A stretch of DNA of 64,000 nt from JAHEFU01 sp041395205 (lineage in GTDB: Bacteria; 4484-113; JAFGCY01), in NCBI GenBank assembly GCA_041395205.1, contig JAWLAZ010000004.1, forward strand, positions 124,001 through 188,000, given 5' to 3'. This document shows, piece after piece, positions 45,746 to 53,484 of the stretch (position 1 is its first letter; each line of letters starts with the position of its first letter). The notes beneath the pieces are model-generated. The model was given only the letters and a program-made list of their open reading frames with translations, had not been told where the DNA came from and ran no database searches. The position numbers and the translations under genes are program-made.

Positions 45746-46789
45746 TCAGTTTGAACCGGAGAGGTCAGGGCTCAGCAGTTTTGAATTCTCCGCCACCAGA
45801 TAGCGGATCAGATCCATACAGCGCACGCTGTAACCCCACTCATTGTCATACCAGCCCACGACCTTGACCATATTGTCACCGATCACCTTCGTGAGCTGGG
45901 CATCAATGATGCAGGAATGCTCCGCCTGAATGATATCGGTGCTGACGATCGGATCATGAGTCAGATAGAGAATTCCGTCCAGTTCTCCGTCCACAGCTCG
46001 CTGGAAGGCGTCATGCACCTCATCCACAGTGACATCCTTCTCCAGCGTGCAGGTCAGGTCGCAGAGGCTGCCGGACACGGTCGGCACGCGCACCGCCAGT
46101 CCATCCATCCTGCCGTCCAGCTCGGGAATGATCAGGCCGATGGTCTTGGCCGCACCGGTGCTGGTCGGAATGATGTTTGCCGCCGCGCTGCGTGCCCGAC
46201 GCAGGTCCTTGTGGCCGCCATCCAGCAGGCGCTGGTCGTTCGTGTAGGAGTGCACGGTATTGATCAGGCCCTTCTTGATGCCGAAGGCGTTGTTGAGCAC
46301 ATGCGCCATCGGGGCCAGGCAGTTCGTGGTGCAGCTGGCGTTGCTGATCACCTGCGGGCGGCCGTCGGCGATCCACTTGTGGTGGTTGATGCCGTAGCAA
46401 TAGGTCGGCATCAGGTCCTTGGCAGGCGAGCTGAGCAGCACGAACTTGGCACCGCCATCGAGGTGCTTTTCGCAGTCGTCCGTGCGCCGGAAGACGCCCG
46501 TGCTTTCCAGCACGTAGTCGACGCCCATATCACCCCAGGGAATCTGTGCGGGATCCGCCTGGGAGATCAGCTTGACGCTGTCGCCGTCAATCATCAGCGT
46601 GTCGCCGCTGATGCTGACCTTGCCCTTGAAGGGGCCGTAGGTCGTGTCGTACTTGAACAGGTGGGCATTCGTTTCTGCGTCGGCACGGTCATTGATGGCC
46701 ACGAGGTCGATGTTGCCCATACTCGCCGCGATGCGCGCCACCTGCCGGCCGATGCGGCCGAAACCGTTGATTCCCAGACGAATAGCCAT
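45746..46789 (-). CDS. gap: Glyceraldehyde-3-phosphate dehydrogenase
   Basis: A 347-residue NAD-dependent dehydrogenase of glycolysis. Signature segments: INGFGRIGRQVAR, the catalytic Cys in SNASCTTNCLAP, HSYTNDQ, and the C-terminal WYDNEWGYSVRCMDLI. Length is slightly above the usual ~335. ATG 46789 has GGAGG upstream and a TATAAT on the minus strand at 46831-46836. The gene is alone; no pgk is adjacent. Confidence 0.97.
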   Translation of the reverse strand: MAIRLGINGFGRIGRQVARIAASMGNIDLVAINDRADAETNAHLFKYDTTYGPFKGKVSISGDTLMIDGDSVKLISQADPAQIPWGDMGVDYVLESTGVFRRTDDCEKHLDGGAKFVLLSSPAKDLMPTYCYGINHHKWIADGRPQVISNASCTTNCLAPMAHVLNNAFGIKKGLINTVHSYTNDQRLLDGGHKDLRRARSAAANIIPTSTGAAKTIGLIIPELDGRMDGLAVRVPTVSGSLCDLTCTLEKDVTVDEVHDAFQRAVDGELDGILYLTHDPIVSTDIIQAEHSCIIDAQLTKVIGDNMVKVVGWYDNEWGYSVRCMDLIRYLVAENSKLLSPDLSGSN

Positions 46790-46830
46790 TTGGCCTCCAC
46801 TGCTGATTCGGAGATTGCTAAAGCAGCCTA

Positions 46831-46836
46831 ATTATA
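46831..46836 (-). promoter_or_regulatory. Promoter -10 (TATAAT) of gap
   Basis: TATAAT on the minus strand, about 42 nt before the start codon. Confidence 0.5.
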
Positions 46837-46873
46837 TGCAGTGGATCAGGGGCCGGCTTCGGCCCGCACGGGA

Positions 46874-48619
46874 TCAGTTGCCGTCCTGGATGTAGCTGTC
46901 AATGCCGGCCGCAATGCCACGGGCGAGCTGCGCCTGGTAATTCGGATCGGCCAGCCGCAGGCATTCCTCCCGGTTGCTCATGAAGCCGCACTCCACCAGC
47001 GTGGAGGGCATCACCGACTCCCGCAGCACGAAGAAGTTGGCTTCGCGCACCTTCTTGTCCACGGCTCCCGTGCTCGCCAGCAGGCTGCGCTGGATGTAGG
47101 CCGCGAGCAGCGGCCCGCTGGTGCTGGCCGGGTGATGGAAGGTCATCACGCCCTGCATCTCGGGGTCCGAGATCGAATTGCAGTGCACACTCACGAACAG
47201 GTAGGGCAGCAGCGCATTGGCATAGTCCGTGCGGGTGCCGAGGCTCACGAAGCGGTCGTCCTGGCGGGTCATGATCACGCTGTAGCCCATCCCCTCCAGC
47301 TGCTCGCGCAGCTGCTCCGTGATCCCCAGCGCCAGCGGTGCCTCCCAGTAGCCGTCGACCACACCCTGGGCTCCCGGATCGGAGCCGCCGTGGCCTGCAT
47401 CCAGCATGATCGTACGACCCTTGCGGGCCACGCTGCCACCCGGCTGTGGCCGGCTGTAGGGCAGCAGCTGCAGGAAGTTGCGGGCGCCGTTGTCCTTGCT
47501 GAGCAGCCGGTAGTCCACCGGATTGGCGAGGTCCAGCACCACGCGCACCGTGTTCTCCTCCGGCGTACCGATGCGGATCTGCTGCACACTGCCGACATTG
47601 ACGGGGATGTACTGCGTGGCCTCGCGGTACTGCGCGCCGATGAAGTCCACCACCAGCCGGTCCGGGTTGCTGATCAGCTCGGCCTTGGTCTGCGTGGCGC
47701 GCCCGAGCTGCACGTTGAGGCTGATCTCGCCGGAGCTGGTCTGGGCATAGCTGGCAACCTGCAGGTAGTTGCCGAAGCGCACGGCGGCGAAGCCGCGCCG
47801 CTCCTCGTTGTCAACCTTGAAGCCGGTGCGCTGTGGCTGGCGCAGGAATACGTAGCTGCGCCCCAGTTCGGGCTGGGTCTTGAAACCGATGCGGCTCAGC
47901 ACGCCGTTGCCACTGAGTTCGCGCCCTTCGGTCTCACCGAAGAAGCCGCCCTCCACGCTCAGTTCCACGCGTTCGTCGTCAATCTGGCGGCCCGCCACAT
48001 GCACGGGTGTCAGGCAGGACAGCGTCAGCAGCCGGGAATCCTCGCTGTAGTGCAGGTCGCGGATCAGGCCCACGAGCTGGTAGAGGTCCTCCACCGTGTT
48101 GAAGGATAGATAGAGCCCGAGACTGCGCAGCAGTTCGACCTCGCCGTAGAGTGCGCCGTCATGCAGAAGCAGCTTGTCAGCGCCGAGTGCCGAACCGTTG
48201 AGCTCACCCACCGCCTGGTCCAGGCCGCGCGGCAGGTCCAGCAGGTTGCCGGCCAGGCCGTAGCGCACGCGTCCGGCCAGTGGGGCCGGGACGCTGCCCT
48301 GGGCCGGGGCGGCCAGCAGGCTGATGCTGCGGCGGCTCTCGAGATCGACGGCCACACTGCCGCCGGCCTTGCCCTCATCCGGGTTGTAGTGCAGGTCGCC
48401 CAGTTCATCCTGCCCGGCCGTGGACTGCGCAGCTTCAAGGCCCAGCTCACGCAGCACATCAAGGTTCAGGTAGCTGCGTCCGGCGCTGTGGACCACGGGC
48501 GGGTGCTCCAGGTCAGCCACGCGGGAGCCGAGCATGATGTACCAGCTGCCGGCTTCAGCTCGGCCGGTCCTGGCCAGGCACACAAGCCAGGCCATGAGCA
48601 GCATGGCGGCGATCCTCAC
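46874..48619 (-). CDS. N-acetylmuramoyl-L-alanine amidase with AMIN-like and Amidase_3 domains
   Basis: About 581 residues. A signal peptide (MLLMAWLVCLARTGRAEA), two copper-amine-oxidase-like or AMIN-type beta domains (NPDRLVVDFIGAQYRE, NTVRVVLDLANPVDYRLL), and a C-terminal Amidase_3 zinc amidase with DAGHGGSDPGA, SVHCNS and STLVECGFMSN. It cleaves the amide between muramic acid and the stem peptide during cell separation or wall turnover. GTG 48619 overlaps the murG stop as GTGA; a GTG at 48625 is also possible. The overlap implies coupled synthesis with MurG. Confidence 0.9.
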   Translation of the reverse strand: MRIAAMLLMAWLVCLARTGRAEAGSWYIMLGSRVADLEHPPVVHSAGRSYLNLDVLRELGLEAAQSTAGQDELGDLHYNPDEGKAGGSVAVDLESRRSISLLAAPAQGSVPAPLAGRVRYGLAGNLLDLPRGLDQAVGELNGSALGADKLLLHDGALYGEVELLRSLGLYLSFNTVEDLYQLVGLIRDLHYSEDSRLLTLSCLTPVHVAGRQIDDERVELSVEGGFFGETEGRELSGNGVLSRIGFKTQPELGRSYVFLRQPQRTGFKVDNEERRGFAAVRFGNYLQVASYAQTSSGEISLNVQLGRATQTKAELISNPDRLVVDFIGAQYREATQYIPVNVGSVQQIRIGTPEENTVRVVLDLANPVDYRLLSKDNGARNFLQLLPYSRPQPGGSVARKGRTIMLDAGHGGSDPGAQGVVDGYWEAPLALGITEQLREQLEGMGYSVIMTRQDDRFVSLGTRTDYANALLPYLFVSVHCNSISDPEMQGVMTFHHPASTSGPLLAAYIQRSLLASTGAVDKKVREANFFVLRESVMPSTLVECGFMSNREECLRLADPNYQAQLARGIAAGIDSYIQDGN

Positions 48620-49758
48620 TGCCACAGGCTGGTGAGCTCCTCCGCAATCAGGCTGGCCGGGGCGGGCTCGGGGGCCTCACGCCGCGGAGCATCCCAGACG
48701 CGCTCCAGCCAGTGCATGATCTCGCGTCCGTCAGGGTTGGCATTTGCGGAGACATGGCCCTGGCCGGTGAGCTGCAGCTGATGGGCATTGCCAAACTGCT
48801 GCCGGTCACGGTGCTGGGTGTCGGGAATCAGGAAGGCCGGAATTCCGGCCTGCAGCAGCTCGCCGACCGTGGCGGCACCGCTGCGGCCGATGTAGAAATC
48901 AGCGGCCGCCATCACGCTCGCGCTGTCCTCCAGGAAACCGACCTGGCGGTACTGCACCGGGCGCTCGGGGAGCTGCGAACTGTCCACGGCTGACTGCATG
49001 AGCTGCATGCGTTCTCCTGCGACGTGCAGGAGCGCCAACTTGTTCCACTGCGGGTCGGGGCTGTCCGCCGCGCGCTTCAGGAATGAAACGACCGCGCGGT
49101 GTACCGGCGTGGCACCGAGCGAGCCGCCCATGGCCACAATCACGCGCCGCTCCGGATCGATCCCCAGCTCACGCAGCACGCGCACGCGGTTGCGGGAGAC
49201 AGGCATCGCGGGGTAGCCGCAGACGCGCAGCTTGGCCTGGGCGCAGCGTCCGAGGAAACCCTCGGCGATCTGCGGGCTGGCCGTGAATACGCGCCAGGCC
49301 TGCGGGGCGAAATGCCAGTTCACCGCCCCCGGCGGGTCATCCAGCGTGATCAGGGCCACGGGCACATTGCGGTCCAGCGCGGCCCAGATCACCGGGGCAC
49401 TTACATAGCCGCCCGTGGCCAGCAGCAGTCCGGGCTGGTAGGCGTCCAGCATGCTGCGGGCCTGCAGGAAGGGCCGGCCGAAGAGGATCGGCAGGATGTG
49501 CTGGCGGTAGTAGTTGAGGTTCTGGATGCTCAGCGCCCGGTAAGCGAAGCGGATGTCAAAGCGCTGGAAGGGGATCCCGGCTGCGGGCACGATCGTGGAC
49601 TCGATGCGGTCGCTGCCGAGCCACTGGAATTCCAGGTCGCGCACGCGATGCTCCAGGGAGCGCACCACTGCCAGAGCGGGAAACACGTGTCCTGCGGAAC
49701 CGCCCCCCGCCAGCAGTACGCGGCGGGCCGGGCTGTCCCTGTGTGAGCCGGTTGCCAT
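48616..49758 (-). CDS. murG: UDP-N-acetylglucosamine: undecaprenyl-PP-MurNAc-pentapeptide GlcNAc transferase (MurG)
   Basis: A 380-residue glycosyltransferase that makes lipid II at the inner face of the cytoplasmic membrane. It has the N-terminal G-loop VLLAGGGSAGHVFPALAV, the ATGGYVSAPV segment, MGGSLGATPVHR, and the acceptor-donor region RSGAATVGELLQAGIPAFLIP. Many MurGs have QEQN in the C-terminal loop; here a DTQHRDRQQFGNA segment takes that place. A TAAGAT hexamer lies 7 nt before the ATG, so it is probably leaderless. The amidase gene follows with a 4-nt overlap. No other mur gene is in view. Confidence 0.85.
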   Translation of the reverse strand: MATGSHRDSPARRVLLAGGGSAGHVFPALAVVRSLEHRVRDLEFQWLGSDRIESTIVPAAGIPFQRFDIRFAYRALSIQNLNYYRQHILPILFGRPFLQARSMLDAYQPGLLLATGGYVSAPVIWAALDRNVPVALITLDDPPGAVNWHFAPQAWRVFTASPQIAEGFLGRCAQAKLRVCGYPAMPVSRNRVRVLRELGIDPERRVIVAMGGSLGATPVHRAVVSFLKRAADSPDPQWNKLALLHVAGERMQLMQSAVDSSQLPERPVQYRQVGFLEDSASVMAAADFYIGRSGAATVGELLQAGIPAFLIPDTQHRDRQQFGNAHQLQLTGQGHVSANANPDGREIMHWLERVWDAPRREAPEPAPASLIAEELTSLWQ

Positions 49759-49765
49759 CCCGTAT

Positions 49766-49771
49766 ATCTTA
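49766..49771 (-). promoter_or_regulatory. Putative leaderless -10 element (TAAGAT) for murG
   Basis: TAAGAT on the minus strand with 7 nt to ATG 49758. Confidence 0.5.
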
Positions 49772-49822
49772 GCGCGGACCGCAGTGCTTCCGGCTTTTCA
49801 TGTGCCGGGTCCAGGCGAAATG

Positions 49823-51289
49823 CTATTCGCCGCCGCCCTGGCTGCCGCCTCCGCCGCCGCCACCGCCTCCGCCTCCGCGCCGGCCCCGTCCGCCGCGTCG
49901 CCTCCGGGAACTGCTGCGTGGTGCGGAATCAGATCCGTCACCAGCGGGGGTACGGTTCTCTGCTGAGGGCTGCTGGCCCTCAGCGCTGCGAGCAGCACCT
50001 CCGGAACGGCCCCGGCCACCGCCACCGCGGCCGCCCCGGCCTCGTCCGCCACCACCACCGCCTGCGCGCTCCTCACGGGGAGCTGCAGGTTCCTGGGATC
50101 CGGCCTCCTCGCCGAAACGCAGGATCCGTTCACCGATGAAGCGCTCGATGCGCTGCACGCCGCGGCTCTCGCTGCGGTCGGCAAGCGTCAGCGCCAGGCC
50201 GGACTCGCCGGCCCGCGCCGTGCGGCCCACGCGGTGCACGTAATCCTCGGGATCCGTCGGCACGTCGAAGTTGACGACGAGCTCCACGCTGTCGATGTCC
50301 AGCCCGCGGCTGGCGACATCCGTGGCGACGAGGATCCGGAGCTTGCCCTCCTTGAAGCGGTTCAGCGCCTCCTGGCGCTCGGACTGGATCCGGTCGGCGT
50401 GCAGGCTGGCCACCTTGCGGTTGTCACGGGCGAGGCTGCGCGCCAGGTCATCGGTGCGCTTCTTCGTGCGGCAGAAGATGATCACGCTCTGCCAGTCCCG
50501 CTCATCCAGCACCTCGGCCAGTGCGCGGTCCTTGTGCTCGTTGCTGACCTCCAGCAGGTTGTGCTTGAGCCGGCTGGGGGGCTTGGTGCGCCCGATGCGG
50601 ATCTCCTCGGGATAGAACATGAAGTCCGTTGTCAGCTTCTTGATCGCCGGCGTCAGCGTGGCCGTCATCATCAGGGTCTGGCGGCGGGCCGGCATGCGGT
50701 TGAGGATCGTCGAGAGATCGAGGATGAAGCCCATGTCGAACATGCGGTCCGCCTCATCCAGCACGACATGCGTCAGGTCGTCAAACTGCATCCAGCCGTG
50801 CTGCATCAGGTCCAGCAGGCGGCCCGGGGCGGCCACCACAACCTCGCGGCCCTCATTGAGCGCGCTGATCTGCGGTCCGTCACTCACGCCGCCGTAGACG
50901 GCCACGGCGCGTACGTTCGTCAGTTCCGCGAGCGCCTGCACCTGCTCGGTGATCTGCTGCACCAGCTCGCGCGTCGGTGCGAGGATCACGGCCTGCGGCT
51001 TGAGCGGGCGGGCCGGTTCGCGGTCGATCAGGGCCTGCAGGATCGGCAGGGCAAAGGCCCCGGTCTTGCCGGTACCGGTCTGCGCGATGCCATAGAGATC
51101 CTGGCCACTGAGCGCCACCGGGATCACCTTCTCCTGCACCGGCGAGGGCCGGGTCCAGCCCAGCCTCGTGATGTTGGCGAGCAGTTCCGGCCGCAGCTTC
51201 AGCTCGGCGAATGTCTCCACACTGCCGACGAGCCCGGTGTCGTCAGCGGCGGGAGCACCGCCGGGATTCGAGTCTTCTTCATTATTCAT
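49823..51289 (-). CDS. DEAD-box RNA helicase (RhlE-like) with Gly/Arg-rich tail
   Basis: About 488 residues. Complete helicase motifs: Q motif GWTRPSPVQ, AQTGTGKT, PTRELVQQ, VLDEADRMFDMGF, TAT, FCRTKKRTDDLA, ATDVASRGLDI, and HRVGRTARAG. The last ~90 residues are Gly/Arg-rich (RGRGGRGGGGRGR, RRRRGGRGRRGGGGG), as in helicases that use RGG tails to bind RNA. It unwinds short duplexes in ribosome assembly or mRNA decay. Start is ATG 51289 or GTG 51295. TATAAT lies 10 nt (ATG) or 4 nt (GTG) upstream and no ribosome site is visible, so the leader is 0-4 nt. Confidence 0.9.
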   Translation of the reverse strand: MNNEEDSNPGGAPAADDTGLVGSVETFAELKLRPELLANITRLGWTRPSPVQEKVIPVALSGQDLYGIAQTGTGKTGAFALPILQALIDREPARPLKPQAVILAPTRELVQQITEQVQALAELTNVRAVAVYGGVSDGPQISALNEGREVVVAAPGRLLDLMQHGWMQFDDLTHVVLDEADRMFDMGFILDLSTILNRMPARRQTLMMTATLTPAIKKLTTDFMFYPEEIRIGRTKPPSRLKHNLLEVSNEHKDRALAEVLDERDWQSVIIFCRTKKRTDDLARSLARDNRKVASLHADRIQSERQEALNRFKEGKLRILVATDVASRGLDIDSVELVVNFDVPTDPEDYVHRVGRTARAGESGLALTLADRSESRGVQRIERFIGERILRFGEEAGSQEPAAPREERAGGGGGGRGRGGRGGGGRGRSGGAARSAEGQQPSAENRTPAGDGSDSAPRSSSRRRRGGRGRRGGGGGGGGGGGSQGGGE

Positions 51290-51377
51290 AGGCACCGAGA
51301 TTATAGCGGTGCGGGCAGATCAGGGTCCGCGGCCGGGCAATCCCCTGCCCGATCCCGTTCCGGCCCCACTGCCGTGC

Positions 51378-51383
51378 TAGCAT
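51378..51383 (+). promoter_or_regulatory. Putative leaderless extended -10 element (TGC-TAGCAT)
   Basis: TGCTAGCAT with 6 nt to ATG 51390. Confidence 0.5.
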
Positions 51384-51389
51384 CTGCGC

Positions 51390-51806
51390 ATGCTCTTTGC
51401 CGTATGCCGCATGCTGGCCGTGCTCTGTGCAATCCTCGCCGGCTGGTGCCTGGGCCAGTCCAGTCCGGACTGGCGCGCGGACGTGGAGGGCACGCGTGAC
51501 GACGGCTGCATGCCGCGGCTGTTCGGCATCGGCAACGGCATGGCGCGCCTGCGCCTGTTCGGTGGCAATCCGCTGGCAGGCACGGGGGCGATGCTGCTCT
51601 GGCTGCTCGCCGCCCTGCTGCTGGCCGTCTATGGATTCCGGGACGCACTTGACGGCGCAGCCGCTGGCAACACCGAGACCGGCTGGGGAAGCTACGGAAT
51701 CATGCTGCTGTTCCAGCCCGCCAGCTGGATCATGCTCGGCAGCTTCGCCTTCGGCTACGTCGCCAGCAAAATGCATTCGGAGCAGAGTGACGGACCCCAG
51801 CAGTAA
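51390..51806 (+). CDS. Small membrane protein, unknown function
   Basis: A 138-residue protein with three hydrophobic segments: an N-terminal MLAVLCAILAGWCLG, a central AMLLWLLAALLLAVYGF and a C-terminal PASWIMLGSFAFGYVAS. A short polar insert (WRADVEGTRDDGCMPRLFGIG) separates the first two. I recognise no family. The start is fixed by the hexamer TAGCAT 6 nt upstream; divergent from the helicase gene. Confidence 0.55.
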   Translation: MLFAVCRMLAVLCAILAGWCLGQSSPDWRADVEGTRDDGCMPRLFGIGNGMARLRLFGGNPLAGTGAMLLWLLAALLLAVYGFRDALDGAAAGNTETGWGSYGIMLLFQPASWIMLGSFAFGYVASKMHSEQSDGPQQ

Positions 51807-51953
51807 AGCCTGGCTAGCAGGCTCGTTGTCAACGCTGGACTGTAATACTGCTACTTCGCGAATCTCATAGCCTGCAACACAGCACGAAATTACTTGCCAA
51901 AATGAATATTTATAAAGTCAGACGGGATTCACCCTCTGCAATGCCAGCCGGGG

Positions 51954-51959
51954 TATACT
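51954..51959 (+). promoter_or_regulatory. Putative leaderless -10 element (TATACT) for the HicA-like module
   Basis: TATACT with 6 nt to GTG 51966. The only GTG-start plus-strand gene in the window with this spacing. Confidence 0.55.
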
Positions 51960-51965
51960 GCCCCT

Positions 51966-52274
51966 GTGAGCAGCGTAGCCACAAAAATCACGTTCAAGCT
52001 CAAGGGCCTGTTCGGCAAAAGCGGCCGCTATTACGAATTCAGCAAGCCACTGGATCTTGTCATAGAAACCGAGGAACAGGGGTCCTGGATTCACCGGCTC
52101 GAAGCGCTCGGTATCTGGACAGTTGAGCCTGAAAGGAATGACAGCGTGCAGGCACTGATGGAAATGCTCGATGCGGAATACGAGGAATACGGAAAGCCCG
52201 GTATGAAGTTCATTCATCCCGCGGCAACAAAGGCGCACCGGCGTTTCCAAAGAATCGTGAAGCACGTTTATTAA
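51966..52274 (+). CDS. Probable antitoxin-like partner of the HicA-like protein
   Basis: A 102-residue, charge-rich protein starting with GTG. The N-terminus has a short beta segment (KITFKLKGLFGKSGRYYEF) followed by an acidic helical part (PERNDSVQALMEMLDAEYEEYGKPG) and a basic end (AATKAHRRFQRIVKHVY). I recognise no family. Its stop codon overlaps the next start by 1 nt (TAATG), and it precedes the toxin-like gene, the arrangement common in toxin-antitoxin modules. Role is inferred from context only. Confidence 0.5.
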   Translation: MSSVATKITFKLKGLFGKSGRYYEFSKPLDLVIETEEQGSWIHRLEALGIWTVEPERNDSVQALMEMLDAEYEEYGKPGMKFIHPAATKAHRRFQRIVKHVY

Positions 52275-52555
52275 TGGTTGCCAGAGATGCAAGGGCGATC
52301 ATGCGCGCGCTTGCAGGAAAGGGATTCAAGGTACACGACAGCCACCACAGGAAATTGGACCTTGTGGTAAATGGCGTGAAGACTGGAATCAGTACATTCA
52401 TCAGCCATGGAACAAAGGATTACGGGGACTCCCTGCTTGCATCGATGTCCCGCCAGCTGCACCTCAGCAAGCAGGAGCTGCTGGACTTCATCGACTGCCG
52501 CATGAGCGGTGCCGACTACCTGCTGCTCCTGCGTGAGCGTGGTCATCTCTCCTGA
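52274..52555 (+). CDS. HicA-like small protein (putative toxin)
   Basis: A 93-residue basic protein: ARDARAIMRALAGKGFKVHDSHHRKLDLVVNG-VKT, then ISTFISHGTKDYGDSLLASMSRQLHLSKQELLDFIDCRMSGADYLLLL. The helix, the central conserved His-His and the beta strands are like HicA dsRBD-fold mRNA interferases, which have a catalytic His in the second strand. The C-terminal QLHLSKQELLDFIDC pattern recurs in a subgroup often paired with an uncharacterised upstream protein. Toxin activity is not shown. It begins 1 nt inside the upstream stop codon. Confidence 0.5.
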   Translation: MVARDARAIMRALAGKGFKVHDSHHRKLDLVVNGVKTGISTFISHGTKDYGDSLLASMSRQLHLSKQELLDFIDCRMSGADYLLLLRERGHLS

Positions 52556-52617
52556 AGATCCGCTCCCGGCTCCACCCTCCCCACTGCCAGGCTGACAGCC
52601 TGTCCTCCCTTCATTGC

Positions 52618-52623
52618 TATAAT
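52618..52623 (+). promoter_or_regulatory. Extended -10 promoter (TGC-TATAAT) of dcd
   Basis: TGCTATAAT about 54 nt before ATG 52677, with a leader holding GAGGAAGG. Confidence 0.55.
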
Positions 52624-52676
52624 CTCCCCGCGCGGGCAGCACAGCGCTCCCGCCGCCACGAGGAAGGAACAGACAC

Positions 52677-53234
52677 ATGTCCATCAAGAACGACCGCTGG
52701 ATCCGCCAGATGGCCCAGAGCCACGGCATGATCGATCCCTTCACCGAGAAGCAGATCAGCAAGGGCAAGATCTCCTACGGGCTCTCGAGCTTCGGCTACG
52801 ACATCCGCGTGGGCCGCGAATTCAAGATCTTCACCAACACGCATTCCAGCATCGTGGACCCCAAGAACTTCGACCCGCGTTCCTTCGTGGACTTCGAGGG
52901 CGATGTGGCGGTGATCCCGCCCAACAGCTTCGCGCTGGCCCGCAGCGTGGAATACATGAAGGTCCCGCGCGACGTGCTCTGTGTCTGTGTCGGCAAGAGC
53001 ACCTATGCCCGCTGCGGCATCATCACGAACGTCACCCCGCTGGAACCGGGCTGGGAAGGACACATCACCCTCGAGATCAGCAACACCACCACGCTGCCGG
53101 CGAAGATCTATGCCAACGAGGGCCTGGTGCAGGTGCTGTTCTACCAGAGTGACGAGCCCTGCGAGACCAGCTACGCCGACCGCTCGGGCAAGTACCAGGG
53201 CCAGCGCGGCATCACGATCCCGACTGTCAAGTAG
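52677..53234 (+). CDS. dcd: dCTP deaminase
   Basis: A 185-residue trimeric enzyme converting dCTP to dUTP for dTTP supply. The family segments are clear: SYGLSSFGYDIRVG, GKSTYARCGI, TPLEPGWEGHITLEISN and the C-terminal GKYQGQRGITIP. Length and motifs match Dcd rather than bifunctional Dcd-Dut. GAGGAAGG precedes the ATG. Confidence 0.95.
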   Translation: MSIKNDRWIRQMAQSHGMIDPFTEKQISKGKISYGLSSFGYDIRVGREFKIFTNTHSSIVDPKNFDPRSFVDFEGDVAVIPPNSFALARSVEYMKVPRDVLCVCVGKSTYARCGIITNVTPLEPGWEGHITLEISNTTTLPAKIYANEGLVQVLFYQSDEPCETSYADRSGKYQGQRGITIPTVK

Positions 53235-53239
53235 GAATC

Positions 53240-53297
53240 CAGGCCCATGGCCTGGCAATCAGTGGTCTTAGGAGGCCAGGCCCATGGCCTGGCTAAG
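53240..53297 (+). repeat. Paired CCAGGCC-ATGGCCTGG hairpins
   Basis: Two copies of the palindrome CCAGGCCCATGGCCTGGC, the second preceded by GGAGG, similar to units at 2.1, 23.9 and 35.0 kb. Confidence 0.6.
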
Positions 53298-53298
53298 A

Positions 53299-53428
53299 GT
53301 GGTCAGTAGCCAGTGGTCAGATTCGGAAGCAGAATGAGAATCAGAACCAGCAAACCAATTTCTGCTGTTTCTGTTTCTGCCAACTGATTCTCTTCCTGAC
53401 CACTGACTACTGACCACTGATGTCAGAC
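53299..53428. repeat. MITE-like inverted-repeat element, left copy
   Basis: A ~130-bp element with GTGGTCAGTAGCCAGTGG at the left and its inverse CCTGACCACTGACTACTGACC at the right, enclosing a weak palindrome (GAAGCAGAATGAGAA / TTCTGTTTCTGCC). A near-copy lies at 55588-55725. Confidence 0.6.
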
Positions 53429-53451
53429 CACTCCCTCTGGTTAAATCTGGG

Positions 53452-53457
53452 TATAAT
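53452..53457 (+). promoter_or_regulatory. Promoter -10 (TATAAT) for the PKD lipoprotein
   Basis: TATAAT 28 nt before ATG 53485; the leader has AAGGGAGC as ribosome site. Confidence 0.55.
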
Positions 53458-53484
53458 GGGCGGACAAGGACCAAGGGAGCGAAC

